Shown: in pieces, positions 1 through 8,929 of the stretch
Layout: every line of letters starts with the position of its first letter
Position numbering within the stretch: the stretch's first letter is position 1
From: Nocardioides insulae DSM 17944
GTDB lineage: Bacteria; Actinomycetota; Actinomycetes; Propionibacteriales; Nocardioidaceae
Direction of reading: 5' to 3'
DNA: 64,000 nucleotides
Assembly (NCBI RefSeq): GCF_000422825.1
Contig: NZ_KE383929.1
Span: 62,001 to 126,000, forward strand
Program-made: the position numbers and the translations under genes
Notes under the pieces: model-generated
What the model was told of the DNA's origin: nothing
The model's database searches: none
What the model saw: the letters and a program-made list of their open reading frames with translations, nothing else

Positions 1-1
1 C

Positions 2-742
2 TTCGACGGCACCGCCACCGTGGCCGACAACATCGAGATCGTCCTCGAGGACGGCGCCGACCTGACCGTCGTCTCGCTGCAGGACTGGGCCGACGACGCC
101 GTCCATCACTCCACCCAGCACGCGCGGATCGGCCGCGACGCGACGCTCAAGCACGTTGCGGTCTCCTTCGGCGGCGACGTGGTGCGCCACGACGCCACCG
201 CGGAGTACGCCGGTCCCGGCGGCTCCGTGGAGATGCTCGGCATGTACTTCGCCGACGAGGGTCAGCACATCGAGCACCGGCTCTTCGTGGACCACAACGC
301 CCCCAAGACGAGCTCGAACGTGGTCTACAAGGGCGCGCTGCAGGGCGAGGGGTCGCACGCGGTCTGGATCGGCAACGTCTTGATCCGCAAGGTCGCCGAG
401 GGCATCGAGACCTACGAGGAGAACCGCAACCTCGTCCTCACCGACGGCTGCCAGGCCGACTCGGTCCCCAACCTGGAGATCGAGACCGGCGAGATCGAGG
501 GGGCCGGGCACGCCTCGGCCACCGGCCGCTTCGACGACAACCAGCTCTTCTACCTGCGCTCGCGCGGGGTCCCCGAGGACGAGGCCCGTCGGCTGGTCGT
601 GCACGGCTTCTTCAACGACCTGATCCGCAAGATCAACGTCCCCGAACTCGAGGCCAAGCTGGTCGAGACGGTCGAGGCGGAGCTGGCCAAGAACGTGCTC
701 AAGGCGTTCGCGTCCGCCGACGCCCCGGCAGAGCAGGGCTGA
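2..742 (+). CDS. sufD: SufD, Fe-S cluster assembly scaffold subunit (5' end missing)
   Basis: Open from base 2 in frame, so the gene begins upstream and only about the C-terminal 246 residues are present. The segment has the alternating hydrophobic strands of the SufB/SufD beta-helix and the usual C-terminal helical end (GFFNDLIRKI). In the SufBC2D complex SufD works with SufB and the SufC ATPase to build Fe-S clusters. The Rieske gene starts 3 nt after the stop and sufC, sufS and sufU follow, which supports SufD. SufB is expected immediately upstream, outside the window; a SufB C-terminus cannot be fully excluded, but order and sequence favour SufD. Confidence 0.9.
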   Translation, partial: FDGTATVADNIEIVLEDGADLTVVSLQDWADDAVHHSTQHARIGRDATLKHVAVSFGGDVVRHDATAEYAGPGGSVEMLGMYFADEGQHIEHRLFVDHNAPKTSSNVVYKGALQGEGSHAVWIGNVLIRKVAEGIETYEENRNLVLTDGCQADSVPNLEIETGEIEGAGHASATGRFDDNQLFYLRSRGVPEDEARRLVVHGFFNDLIRKINVPELEAKLVETVEAELAKNVLKAFASADAPAEQG

Positions 743-744
743 GG

Positions 745-1095
745 ATGGCCTTCGAGAAGGTCGCAGCGCTCACCGAGCTCCGCACGGACGAGGCACTCGC
801 GGTCACCGTGGGCGCCTACGACGTCGCGATCGCCCGCCACGGCGACGACGTCTACGCCCTCCAGGATCTGTGCAGCCACGCCGCGGTCGCCCTCAGCGAG
901 GGCGACGTCGAGGAGTGCCAGATCGAATGCTGGATGCACGGCTCGTGCTTCGACCTGCGCACCGGCAAACCCACCGGCCTCCCGGCCACCGAACCAGTCG
1001 CAACCTTCCCCGTCGAGGTCCGCACCAACCCCGACGGCGAGCGCGACATCTATGTCGACACCACCATGACGTTGAACGGAGTCACCCCCTCATGA
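745..1095 (+). CDS. Rieske-type [2Fe-2S] ferredoxin of the suf operon
   Basis: 116 residues forming a single Rieske domain. The ligand boxes are visible as Cys43-x-His45 (CSHAA) and Cys62-x2-His65 (CWMHGSC), the CxH...CxxH pattern that binds one [2Fe-2S] cluster. The gene sits 2 nt after sufD and overlaps sufC by 4 nt (ATGA), so translation is probably coupled. Such small Rieske proteins are a regular member of actinobacterial suf operons, where they are thought to supply electrons or act as a cluster acceptor; the exact role is inferred. No membrane segment or oxygenase domain is present. Confidence 0.9.
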   Translation: MAFEKVAALTELRTDEALAVTVGAYDVAIARHGDDVYALQDLCSHAAVALSEGDVEECQIECWMHGSCFDLRTGKPTGLPATEPVATFPVEVRTNPDGERDIYVDTTMTLNGVTPS

Positions 1096-1856
1096 GCAAG
1101 CTGGAGATCAAGGACCTCAAGGTCTCGGTCGAGACCGAGGACGGTCCCAAGGAGATCCTCAAGGGCGTCACCCTGAGCATCGGTGACGGCGAGACGCACG
1201 CGATCATGGGCCCCAACGGGTCGGGCAAGTCCACCCTCGCCTACTCGGTCGCGGGTCACCCGAAGTACACCATCACCGAGGGCAGCGTGCTGCTCGACGG
1301 CGAGGACGTCCTCGCGATGTCGGTCGACGAGCGCGCCCGGGCCGGCCTCTTCCTGGCCATGCAGTACCCCGTGGAGGTGCCGGGCGTCTCGGTCTCCAAC
1401 TTCCTGCGCACCGCCAAGACCGCCATCGACGGCGAGGCCCCCAAGCTGCGTACCTGGGTCAAGGAGGTCAACGGCGCCCTGGACCGGATGACCCTCGACC
1501 CGTCCTTCTCCCAGCGCTCGGTCAACGAGGGCTTCTCCGGCGGTGAGAAGAAGCGGCACGAGATGGCCCAGTTGGACCTCCTCGACCCCAAGGTCGCGAT
1601 CCTCGACGAGACCGACTCCGGTCTCGACATCGACGCGCTCAAGATCGTCTCCGAGGGCATCAACCACTTCCGTGCGCGGGAGGGCAAGGGCGTCCTGCTG
1701 ATCACGCACTACACCCGCATCCTGCGCTACGTGCAGCCCGACGTCGTGCACGTCTTCGTCGACGGCCGGGTAGCCGAGTCCGGCGGTGCCGAGTTGGCCG
1801 AGGAGCTCGAGGCGAACGGCTACGACCGCTTCGTCAAGGCTGCCGCCTCGGCCTGA
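1092..1856 (+). CDS. sufC: SufC, Fe-S assembly ATPase
   Basis: 254-residue soluble ABC-type ATPase that drives the SufBCD scaffold. Visible motifs are Walker A GPNGSGKST near residue 40, an ABC signature FSGGEKKR, Walker B ending in LDETDSGLD as is typical of SufC, and a switch His in LLITHYTR. The start is the ATG at 1092, which overlaps the Rieske stop; reading further upstream in this frame gives only Arg/Pro-rich shadow sequence. There is no transmembrane segment, consistent with a cytosolic ATPase rather than a transporter subunit. Confidence 0.95.
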   Translation: MSKLEIKDLKVSVETEDGPKEILKGVTLSIGDGETHAIMGPNGSGKSTLAYSVAGHPKYTITEGSVLLDGEDVLAMSVDERARAGLFLAMQYPVEVPGVSVSNFLRTAKTAIDGEAPKLRTWVKEVNGALDRMTLDPSFSQRSVNEGFSGGEKKRHEMAQLDLLDPKVAILDETDSGLDIDALKIVSEGINHFRAREGKGVLLITHYTRILRYVQPDVVHVFVDGRVAESGGAELAEELEANGYDRFVKAAASA

Positions 1857-1917
1857 CCGGCGACGGCGTCCTGGACGCCGGCCGCGACGACGTACCGCAC
1901 ACCGAAAGGAAGAACCC

Positions 1918-3195
1918 ATGGTGGAGCTACCGGGCCTGCTGCCCGAACTCGAGGTTGTCCGCAAGGACTTCCCCATCCTCGAGCGCTCGCTGGCCGGCGG
2001 CCTGCCGCTGGTCTATCTCGACTCGGCCAACACCTCGCAGAAGCCGCAGATCGTGATCGACACCATGGTCGACCACCTCGAACGGCACAACGCCAACGTC
2101 GCGCGCGCCATGCACCAGCTCGGTGCCGAGGCGTCGGCGGCGTTCGAGGAGGCCCGGGACACCGTCGCGGCGTTCCTCGGAGCGCCGAGCCGCGATGAGG
2201 TGATCTTCACCAAGAACGCCTCCGAGGCGCTCAACCTGGTGGCCAACACGCTGGCCTGGGCGAAGGGCGACCGGAAGATCGGCGAGGGCGACGTGGTGGT
2301 CACGACCGAGATGGAGCACCACTCCAACATCGTGCCGTGGCAACTGCTCACCGAGCGCACCGGGGCGACCCTGCGCTGGTTCGGCCTGACCGACGACGGG
2401 TTGCTCGACCTGTCGAACATCGACGAGTTGATCACCGAGCGCACCAAGGTGGTGACCTTCACCTGGGTCTCCAACATGCTGGGCACGATCAACCCGGTCG
2501 CCGAGATCACCCGGCGGGCGCACGAGGTCGGCGCGCTGGTCGTGGTGGACGCCTCCCAGGCCGCCCCGCAGTTGCCGATCGATCTGGCCGGCATGCCGGA
2601 GACCGACCGCCCCGACCTGTTGGTCTTCACCGGCCACAAGACGGTCGGTCCGACGGGGATCGGTGTGCTCTGGGGACGCCGAGAGGTGCTCGAGGCCCTG
2701 CCCCCGTTCCTGGGCGGCGGCGAGATGATCGAGACCGTCCGGATGGAGGGGTCGACCTACGCCGGCATCCCGCACAAGTTCGAGGCCGGCACCCCGCCGA
2801 TCGTGGAGGCCGTCGGGCTCGGTGCGGCGCTGACTTACCTGGGCCACGTGGGCATGGAGCACATCCACGCCCACGAGCGGGCGATCACCGGATACGCCTT
2901 CGAGGGCCTGGCCACCGTGCCCGGCCTCACCGTGCTCGGTCCCGGTGACCCGGCCGTGCGAGGGGGCGCGATCTCCTTCGAACTGGAAGGGGTGCACCCG
3001 CACGACGTCGCGCAGGTGCTCGATGTCCGAGGCGTCGCCGTCCGCGCGGGGCACCACTGCGCCCGTCCGGCACACGCCCGGTTCGGCGTGCAGAGCTCGA
3101 CCCGGATGTCGTCCTACCTCTACACGACCCCGGCCGAGATCGACGCCCTGATCGAGGCGCTGCACTACACCCGTTCGTACTTCAAGGTGGGATGA
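1918..3195 (+). CDS. sufS: SufS, group II cysteine desulfurase
   Basis: 425-residue PLP enzyme that removes sulfur from L-cysteine and passes the persulfide on to SufU. The PLP Lys is in TGHKTVGPTG (about Lys241) and the catalytic Cys in RAGHHCARP (about Cys381), the SufS/CsdA arrangement. The ATG at 1918 follows a good Shine-Dalgarno (GAAAGGAAG); the 61-bp gap after sufC is the longest inside the operon. An upstream extension of the reading frame is Arg/Pro-rich and overlaps sufC, so it was rejected. Confidence 0.95.
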   Translation: MVELPGLLPELEVVRKDFPILERSLAGGLPLVYLDSANTSQKPQIVIDTMVDHLERHNANVARAMHQLGAEASAAFEEARDTVAAFLGAPSRDEVIFTKNASEALNLVANTLAWAKGDRKIGEGDVVVTTEMEHHSNIVPWQLLTERTGATLRWFGLTDDGLLDLSNIDELITERTKVVTFTWVSNMLGTINPVAEITRRAHEVGALVVVDASQAAPQLPIDLAGMPETDRPDLLVFTGHKTVGPTGIGVLWGRREVLEALPPFLGGGEMIETVRMEGSTYAGIPHKFEAGTPPIVEAVGLGAALTYLGHVGMEHIHAHERAITGYAFEGLATVPGLTVLGPGDPAVRGGAISFELEGVHPHDVAQVLDVRGVAVRAGHHCARPAHARFGVQSSTRMSSYLYTTPAEIDALIEALHYTRSYFKVG

Positions 3196-3674
3196 GCATG
3201 AGTCAACAGGCCACCGGTCAGGACCTCGATGCCCTGTACCAGGAGATCATCCTCGACCACTACAAGAACCCGCTGCACGCGGGCCTGCGCGAGCCGTTCG
3301 AGGCCGAGGTGCACCACGTCAACCCCACCTGCGGCGACGAGGTGACCCTCCGGGTCCACCTCGGCGGCCCCGAGGGTCGTACCGTGGAGGACGTGTCCTA
3401 CGACGCCCTCGGCTGCTCGATCTCGCAGGCCTCCACCTCGGTGATGGCCGACCTGCTGATCGGCAAGACCGTGGACGACGCCCTGGCGATCCACACGGAG
3501 TTCCTCACCCTCATGCAGGGGAAGGGCACGGTCGTGCCCGACGAGGAGGTCCTCGAGGACGGGATCGCCTTCGCCGGCGTCGCCAAGTTCCCCGCGCGCG
3601 TCAAGTGCGCTCTGCTCTCGTGGATGGCATGGAAGGACGCCACCGCACGGACCCTGGAGGGCCAAGCATCATGA
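3192..3674 (+). CDS. sufU: SufU, zinc-dependent sulfurtransferase
   Basis: 160 residues of the SufU/IscU fold. The ligand set is Cys47 and Asp49 in PTCGDE, Cys75 in LGCSIS and Cys139 in VKCALL, which fits the zinc-binding SufU class. SufU accepts sulfur from SufS and feeds the SufBCD scaffold in Gram-positive bacteria. The ATG at 3192 overlaps the sufS stop by 4 nt; a second in-frame ATG lies at 3198. Confidence 0.92.
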   Translation: MSMSQQATGQDLDALYQEIILDHYKNPLHAGLREPFEAEVHHVNPTCGDEVTLRVHLGGPEGRTVEDVSYDALGCSISQASTSVMADLLIGKTVDDALAIHTEFLTLMQGKGTVVPDEEVLEDGIAFAGVAKFPARVKCALLSWMAWKDATARTLEGQAS

Positions 3675-4084
3675 CCCAGCACACCCACGAACACGACCAC
3701 ACCCACGACCACGGGTCGCCGGGCGAGGCGTTCGCTCCCGGCAACCAGATGACCACCTCGGTGGTGGAGGGCGCGACCCTCACCATCGAGGACGTCGAGG
3801 AGGCCATGAAGGACGTCGTCGACCCCGAGCTCGGGATCAACGTCGTCGACCTCGGCCTGGTCTACGGGCTGCACATCGAGGAGAACTCCCATGTCGTGGT
3901 CGACATGACCCTCACCTCGGCCGCCTGCCCGCTGACCGACGTGATCCAGGATCAGACCAACACCGCGCTGGACGGCATGGTCAACGACGTCGTGATCAAC
4001 TGGGTCTGGATGCCGCCGTGGGGCCCGGACAAGATCACCGAGGACGGCCGGGAGCAGCTCAGGGCCCTGGGCTTCAACGTCTGA
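3671..4084 (+). CDS. SufT-like DUF59 (MIP18/PaaD family) Fe-S maturation factor
   Basis: 137 residues. The N-terminus is His/Asp-rich (alternating HEHDHTHDH, likely metal binding), followed by a DUF59 domain with DPELGINVVDLGLVY and a conserved Cys in TSAACPL. DUF59 proteins at the end of suf operons help Fe-S maturation (SufT). The ATG at 3671 overlaps the sufU stop by 4 nt. The His-rich leader is extra to the domain and might hold Zn or Fe. This is the last gene before a strong terminator-like hairpin. Confidence 0.85.
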   Translation: MTQHTHEHDHTHDHGSPGEAFAPGNQMTTSVVEGATLTIEDVEEAMKDVVDPELGINVVDLGLVYGLHIEENSHVVVDMTLTSAACPLTDVIQDQTNTALDGMVNDVVINWVWMPPWGPDKITEDGREQLRALGFNV

Positions 4085-4141
4085 GAGCGTTCGCCGGACC
4101 GGGCCGGTGCGCCCGACTGGGCCGGCGCCTCACCGTCATCG

Positions 4142-4171
4142 CGATGCCCCCGCCGAACGGCGGGGGCATCG
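4142..4171 (+). terminator. Hairpin terminator of the suf operon
   Basis: Perfect inverted repeat with 14-bp arms (CGATGCCCCCGCCG and its complement) around AA, 57 nt after the last suf stop. No T-run follows, so it would be a GC-rich I-shaped terminator of the kind common in actinobacteria. Confidence 0.75.
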
Positions 4172-4269
4172 GCGCATCCGGGCCCGGCCGGTCCCGGGTC
4201 GTGGGAGCAGAACGGGCGCCGTCACGGAGAAGGTAAGGAACGCCTCCGGGTGGCCTTAGCATTCTGCTC

Positions 4270-5151
4270 ATGCGCCTTCGCCGTAGTGCCCTGTTCGCCG
4301 CACCGATCGTGCTGGCTCTGACCTTCACCGCCTGCGCGGAGCAGACCGACTCCGCCGACTCGGCGGACTCGACCGAGGCCGAGGAGTCCGGCGCCGCGGC
4401 GGCGTCGTGCGCCCCCGAGGACCTCCCGCTCGAGCAGGCGGGCGTCCTCACCGTGGCCACCGACTCGCCGGCGTACGAGCCGTGGTTCTCCGAGAACGAC
4501 CCGAGCAACGGCGAGGGCTTCGAGTCGGCCGTGGCCTACGCGGTGGCCGAGGAGCTCGGCTTCACCGCGGACCAGGTCACCTGGGTCAAGCAGACCTTCA
4601 ACACCTCCTACACACCGGGGGACAAGAAGTTCGACTTCGACATCAACCAGATCTCGATCACCCCCGAGCGGGCCGCGGCGGTCGACTTCTCCAGCGGCTA
4701 CTACGCCGCCTCGCAGGCGGTGGTCACGCTGAAGGAGAACGCCGAGCAGGCCGACTCCCTGGACGAACTCAAGCAGCTCAAGCTCGGGGCACAGACCGCG
4801 ACCACCTCGCTCACCGCGGTGCGCGAGGACGTCGACCCCGAGCAGGAGCCGTTGGTCTTCGAGGATTCCAACCAGGCCAAGCAGGCGCTGCTCAACGGCC
4901 AGGTGGACGCGATCGTGCAGGACCTCCCGACCGCCTTCTACATGACCAGCGTCGAACTCCCCGAGGGCGTGATCGCCGGCCAGTTCGCCGGCAGCGGCGA
5001 CCCCGAGGAGTTCGGGCTGCTCCTGGAGAAGGGGAGCGGCCTGACCGAGTGCGTCGACCAGGCCGTGCGGACGCTGCAGGACGACGGGACCCTGGCGGAA
5101 CTCGAGCAGACCTGGCTCTCCGACGTGGTCGACGTACCAGTCCTGGACTGA
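4270..5151 (+). CDS. Amino-acid ABC transporter substrate-binding lipoprotein
   Basis: 293 residues. The N-terminus MRLRRSALF, a hydrophobic stretch and the lipobox TFTAC put the lipidated Cys at about position 22. A Ser/Glu/Ala linker is followed by a family 3 solute-binding domain (LTVATDSPAYEPW, ITPERAAAVDFS, QAKQALLNGQVDAIVQDLPT). It should sit on the outer face of the membrane and deliver a polar amino acid to the permease that follows. A TAGCAT hexamer at 4257-4262, 7 nt before the ATG, suggests a leaderless promoter. The substrate cannot be read from the sequence. Confidence 0.88.
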   Translation: MRLRRSALFAAPIVLALTFTACAEQTDSADSADSTEAEESGAAAASCAPEDLPLEQAGVLTVATDSPAYEPWFSENDPSNGEGFESAVAYAVAEELGFTADQVTWVKQTFNTSYTPGDKKFDFDINQISITPERAAAVDFSSGYYAASQAVVTLKENAEQADSLDELKQLKLGAQTATTSLTAVREDVDPEQEPLVFEDSNQAKQALLNGQVDAIVQDLPTAFYMTSVELPEGVIAGQFAGSGDPEEFGLLLEKGSGLTECVDQAVRTLQDDGTLAELEQTWLSDVVDVPVLD

Positions 5152-5152
5152 C

Positions 5153-6022
5153 GTGTCCTCGGCTCGAAGCGCCGTCGCGAGCGACGGCTGGGCGCCCAGC
5201 GCGCGTCAGCTGGAGCGCGAACAGGTCGCCCGACGGCTACGGATCCGACGCCGGTGGATCGCGTCCGCGGTCACCGTGCTCGTGCTGGCCGGCCTGGTCG
5301 CGGGAGTCGTCTCCTCGCCCGGCTGGGACCGGGTGCGCGAGTACTTCTTCTCCTGGCCCGACGCGCGTGACTCCTTCGCCGCCATCGCGGAGGGCTTCTG
5401 GATCAACCTCCGGATCTTCCTCGTGGCCGAGCCGGCGGTGCTGATCGTGGGCACCCTGGTGGCGATCACCCGGGTCACCGTGAGCCCCTGGCTGGCACCG
5501 CTGCGACTGCTCGCGGTCGTCTACACCGACCTGCTCCGCGGCGTACCCACCCTGCTCGTGGTCGCGCTGTGCGGCATCGGCATCCCGGCGCTGAACCTGG
5601 TGGGGGTCACCACCTCGTTGTTCTGGCTCACCACCTTCGCCCTGGTGCTGTGCTACGGCGCCTATGTCGCGGAGGTGATCCGGGCCGGCATCCTCGCGAT
5701 CCACCCGACCCAGCGGGCCTCCGCCGAGGCACTGGCGCTCACCCGCACCCAGACGATGCGGCACGTGGTGCTGCCGCAAGCCGTACGCCGGGTCGTGCCG
5801 CCGCTGATGAACGACCTGGTCTCGCTGCAGAAGGACACCGCACTGATCTCCGCGGTGGGCGTCTTCGAGGCGCTGCGCGCTGCCCAGGACTACCAGGGCT
5901 ACCACTTCAACGGCACCTCGATCCTGATCGCGGCCGGGTTCTTCCTGGTGGTCGCCGTACCGCTGACCCGGCTCACCGACTGGTTGATGCTGCGCTCGAT
6001 CCGACGGGAGCAGGGCCGATGA
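5153..6022 (+). CDS. Amino-acid ABC transporter permease (HisM/GlnP type)
   Basis: 289 residues with a cytoplasmic basic N-terminus, one leading membrane span (TVLVLAGLVAGVV), then a BPD_transp_1 domain with about five spans. The EAA-like loop reads EALALTRTQTMRHVVLPQA and contacts the ATPase. The GTG start lies 1 nt after the upstream stop and the gene overlaps the ATPase start by 4 nt, so the three genes form one operon. Only one permease gene is present, so the channel is probably a homodimer. Confidence 0.88.
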   Translation: MSSARSAVASDGWAPSARQLEREQVARRLRIRRRWIASAVTVLVLAGLVAGVVSSPGWDRVREYFFSWPDARDSFAAIAEGFWINLRIFLVAEPAVLIVGTLVAITRVTVSPWLAPLRLLAVVYTDLLRGVPTLLVVALCGIGIPALNLVGVTTSLFWLTTFALVLCYGAYVAEVIRAGILAIHPTQRASAEALALTRTQTMRHVVLPQAVRRVVPPLMNDLVSLQKDTALISAVGVFEALRAAQDYQGYHFNGTSILIAAGFFLVVAVPLTRLTDWLMLRSIRREQGR

Positions 6023-6756
6023 CGACGCCGCTGATCGAGGTCGAGGGCCTGCGCAAGTCCTACGGCGACCGGGTGGTGCTCCGCGACCTCTCCCTGAGCG
6101 TGCAACGCCACGACGTGGTCTGCCTGATCGGGTCCTCCGGCTCGGGGAAGTCGACGCTGCTGCGGTGCCTGGACCTGCTCGAGCCGATCGACGACGGCGT
6201 GATCCGACTTGAGGGGAAGGAGATCTCCGACCCCCTGATCGACCCGCGGGAGGTGCGCAGGCGGGTCGGGATGGTCTTCCAGGCCTACAACCTGTTCCCA
6301 CACCTGACCGTGCTCGACAACTGCACCCTGGCCCAGGTCAAGGTCCACGGCGTCGGCCGCGACGAGGCGCGGGACCGGGCGGTCGACCTGCTCGGGCGCT
6401 TCGGTCTGGCCGACAAGGCCGGGGCGCGACCCGACGCACTCTCCGGCGGGCAGCAGCAGCGGGTGGCGCTGGTGCGCGCGCTCTGCACGTCGCCGGAGGT
6501 GCTCCTGCTCGACGAGATCACCGCGGCCCTCGACCCCGAACTCGTGGGCGAGGTGCTGGAGATAGTCCGGGCCGAGGCCCGGGCCGGCATGACGATGGTG
6601 CTCGCGACGCACGAGATGGACTTCGCCAGGGAGGTCGCGACCCGGGTCTGCTTCCTCGATGCCGGTGGGATCCTGGAGCAGGGCACCCCGGAGGAGCTCT
6701 TCGGGGCACCTCGGGAGGAGCGCACCCGCCGCTTCCTGGCGCGGGTGCTGCGCTGA
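6019..6756 (+). CDS. Amino-acid ABC transporter ATP-binding protein (GlnQ type)
   Basis: 245 residues with Walker A GSSGSGKST, signature LSGGQQQR, Walker B LLLDEITAALDPE and switch His in ATHEMDFA. It belongs to the polar amino acid transport ATPase class and energises the preceding permease. The ATG at 6019 overlaps the permease stop. Reading further upstream in this frame enters the permease gene out of frame and was rejected. Confidence 0.9.
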   Translation: MTTPLIEVEGLRKSYGDRVVLRDLSLSVQRHDVVCLIGSSGSGKSTLLRCLDLLEPIDDGVIRLEGKEISDPLIDPREVRRRVGMVFQAYNLFPHLTVLDNCTLAQVKVHGVGRDEARDRAVDLLGRFGLADKAGARPDALSGGQQQRVALVRALCTSPEVLLLDEITAALDPELVGEVLEIVRAEARAGMTMVLATHEMDFAREVATRVCFLDAGGILEQGTPEELFGAPREERTRRFLARVLR

Positions 6757-6832
6757 TGCGGCACCGGCCCGCCATCTCCATCGGCTGAGCCACCGACCAC
6801 CCACTCGTCTCCATCGAAGAGGAAGGACTTCC

Positions 6833-7666
6833 GTGCCGACCGTCCAGCGGATCACCTCGCGCAACGCCCGTTTCCAGCAGTGGCAGGCGATGCTGACCAA
6901 TCGCAACAAGCGGTCTCGGGCGCACGAGTTCCTGGTGCAGGGGGTCCGCCCGATCTCCCTCGCCGTCCAGCACGGGTGGCCGATCCACGCGCTGATCCAC
7001 GACGCGGAGGCTCGACCGTCGACCTGGCTGGCCGAGCTGCTGGGCACGGTGCGGGCCGACCGGATCGAGATGGCCCCCGAGCTGCTGGCGGAGTTGGGGG
7101 AGAAGAACGAGACGCCGCCCGAGGTGGTCGCCGTCGTGGAGATGCCCGAGGACGACCTCGCCCGCATCCCCGTCTCCTCCGACTTCCTGGGGGTGGCACT
7201 GGACCGGCCGACGAGTCCGGGCAACATCGGCAGCATCGTCCGCTCCGCCGATGCGCTCGGCGCCCACGGCCTGGTCGTGACCGGACACGCCGCCGACGTG
7301 TACGACCCCAAGGCGGTGCGGGCGAGCACCGGATCGCTGTTCGCCCTGCCCGCGGTGCGGGTGCCCGCGCCCGGTGACGTCATGGACTGGGTGGCCGCCC
7401 GGCGTACCGCAGGCACACCGATCGCGGTGGTCGGCACCGACGAGCACGGCGAGTGCGACGTGTTCGACTTCGACCTCACCCGACCGGTGCTGCTGCTGGT
7501 CGGCAACGAGACCACCGGGCTCAGTCGCACCTGGCGGGAGGCGTGCGACCACCTGGTGAGGATCCCGATGGCCGGGGCCGCGAGCTCGCTCAACGCAGCC
7601 AACGCGGCGACCGCGATCCTGTACGAGGCTGCCCGGCAGCGGCGTATCGCGGGCCGCTCCGAGTAG
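6833..7666 (+). CDS. SpoU/TrmH-family RNA 2'-O-methyltransferase
   Basis: 277 residues. An N-terminal L30e-like substrate domain (about 1-105) precedes a SPOUT domain with motif 1 in DRPTSPGNIGSIVRSADALG, motif 2 LLVGNETTGLS and motif 3 IPMAGAASSLNAANAA. The enzyme is expected to methylate a ribose in rRNA or tRNA from SAM; the target nucleotide is not determinable. The GTG at 6833 is preceded by a strong Shine-Dalgarno (GAGGAAGGA), which fixes the start. Confidence 0.88.
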   Translation: MPTVQRITSRNARFQQWQAMLTNRNKRSRAHEFLVQGVRPISLAVQHGWPIHALIHDAEARPSTWLAELLGTVRADRIEMAPELLAELGEKNETPPEVVAVVEMPEDDLARIPVSSDFLGVALDRPTSPGNIGSIVRSADALGAHGLVVTGHAADVYDPKAVRASTGSLFALPAVRVPAPGDVMDWVAARRTAGTPIAVVGTDEHGECDVFDFDLTRPVLLLVGNETTGLSRTWREACDHLVRIPMAGAASSLNAANAATAILYEAARQRRIAGRSE

Positions 7667-7675
7667 GCTCCGCCC

Positions 7676-8194
7676 ATGTCTGTCGAGAACGGTCAGGTCG
7701 GCCCCGAGGAGACCGAGATCAGCGCCTTCTGGGAGGTCGCCAAGCGGCACGCCCAGCTGGGCGACCTGCCCGGCTATTTCGGGGCCAGCCCGCTGGAGGC
7801 CCTCCAGCCCCCGGCCTGGGCCTTCGGCGGGACTCCGGAGCAGGCCGACGGACTGCTCGACCTGGTCCTGGAGGGCACCAAGACCGGTACGGCGAGCGCG
7901 CTGTGGGACTACGAGGTGACCGGTGAGCCCGTCCCCGAGGAGGGAGCCCTGAGCATCGTGCTCGACGGCCGCGGACACCCGAGGGCGCTGCTGGTCAGCC
8001 ACGACGTCCGGGTCGTGCCGTTCGACGAGGTCGACGAGGAGCATGCCTACGCCGAGGGCGAGGGCGACCGCTCCCTGGCCCAGTGGCGAGAGGTGCACGA
8101 GCGGTTCTTCACCACCTACGCCGACCACGACCGCGGCTTCAGCCCCGACATGCCGGTCGTCGTGGAGCGCTTCAAGGTCGTGTACAAGAACTGA
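7676..8194 (+). CDS. ASCH domain-containing protein
   Basis: 172 residues matching the ASCH (PUA-like RNA-binding) fold: an N-terminal helical FWEVAKRHAQLGDLPGYFG, then FGGTPEQADGLLDLVLEGTKTGTAS and the WDYE/GEPVPEEG segment. ASCH proteins are thought to bind RNA, and some hydrolyse modified cytidines; the function here is unknown. TAGGCT at 7664-7669 is 6 nt before the ATG with no Shine-Dalgarno, so transcription is probably leaderless. Confidence 0.8.
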   Translation: MSVENGQVGPEETEISAFWEVAKRHAQLGDLPGYFGASPLEALQPPAWAFGGTPEQADGLLDLVLEGTKTGTASALWDYEVTGEPVPEEGALSIVLDGRGHPRALLVSHDVRVVPFDEVDEEHAYAEGEGDRSLAQWREVHERFFTTYADHDRGFSPDMPVVVERFKVVYKN

Positions 8195-8221
8195 GTCCCC
8201 GCAGCCCGTAGGCTCCGGGGC

Positions 8222-8845
8222 ATGCCCGAGGTGCGTGTGCCCGCCGACCGGATGGTGCACTGGGTGGAGAACTTCGAGCGACGGCACGGTGCCACCGCAC
8301 TGGAGGTGGCCGACGGAGCACTGCTCGGGCGCGCCGAGGACGGATCTGCCTTCGTCGCCGAGCTCCCCTTCGCGAGGGCGTACGACGGTCCGCCCGACCC
8401 GGGCCGGCTGGTGCACGCGGCCGCCCTGCCGCCGGACTGGGGGATCCTGCTCGTCCGCAAGGGCGGCTTCGCGGTGGCACGGTTGCACGGCGCCGAGGTG
8501 GTCGCGCAGAAGGTGGGCCGTCGACATGTGCAGGGCCGGAGCAAGGCGGGCGGGTGGAGCCAGCAGCGATTCGCCCGGCGACGGGGCGAGCAGGCCAGGC
8601 AGGCCTTCGAGGCGGCCGCCGACCACGCCGCCCGGCTGCTCGACGGGTTGGGCCGGGTCGGCGGACCGCTGGTGACCGGGGGCGACCATGCCGCCGTGGA
8701 GGAGGTGCTCGACCGTCCCGGGCTCCGGGAACTGATGGTGGTCGGCCCGTGGCTCGCCGTACCCGACCCGCGCAGCGCCACCCTCGAGCAGGCCCGGGCC
8801 GATGCCTCGGCCGTGGCCGTGGCCGTCACCAACGCGGACGCGTGA
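8222..8845 (+). CDS. acVLRF1-type peptidyl-tRNA hydrolase (ribosome rescue)
   Basis: 207 residues resembling the actinobacterial branch of the Vms1/VLRF1 release-factor family. The catalytic-loop-like sequence GRSKAGGWSQQRF carries the conserved Gln (GWSQ) expected to release nascent chains from stalled 50S-tRNA complexes. The C-terminal half (DHAAVEEVLD, LRELMVVGPWLAVPDPR) fits the release-factor fold. TAGGCT at 8209-8214 precedes the ATG by 7 nt, suggesting a leaderless mRNA. The family assignment comes from these motifs; activity is inferred. Confidence 0.75.
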   Translation: MPEVRVPADRMVHWVENFERRHGATALEVADGALLGRAEDGSAFVAELPFARAYDGPPDPGRLVHAAALPPDWGILLVRKGGFAVARLHGAEVVAQKVGRRHVQGRSKAGGWSQQRFARRRGEQARQAFEAAADHAARLLDGLGRVGGPLVTGGDHAAVEEVLDRPGLRELMVVGPWLAVPDPRSATLEQARADASAVAVAVTNADA

Positions 8846-8929
8846 GGCGCGGCCCCGGGCACCCGCCCGTGGTTTCCCGCGGTCGCGTCGGGCGGCGAAC
8901 CGTCGGTGGCTCTCGGTAGCGTCCACCTC

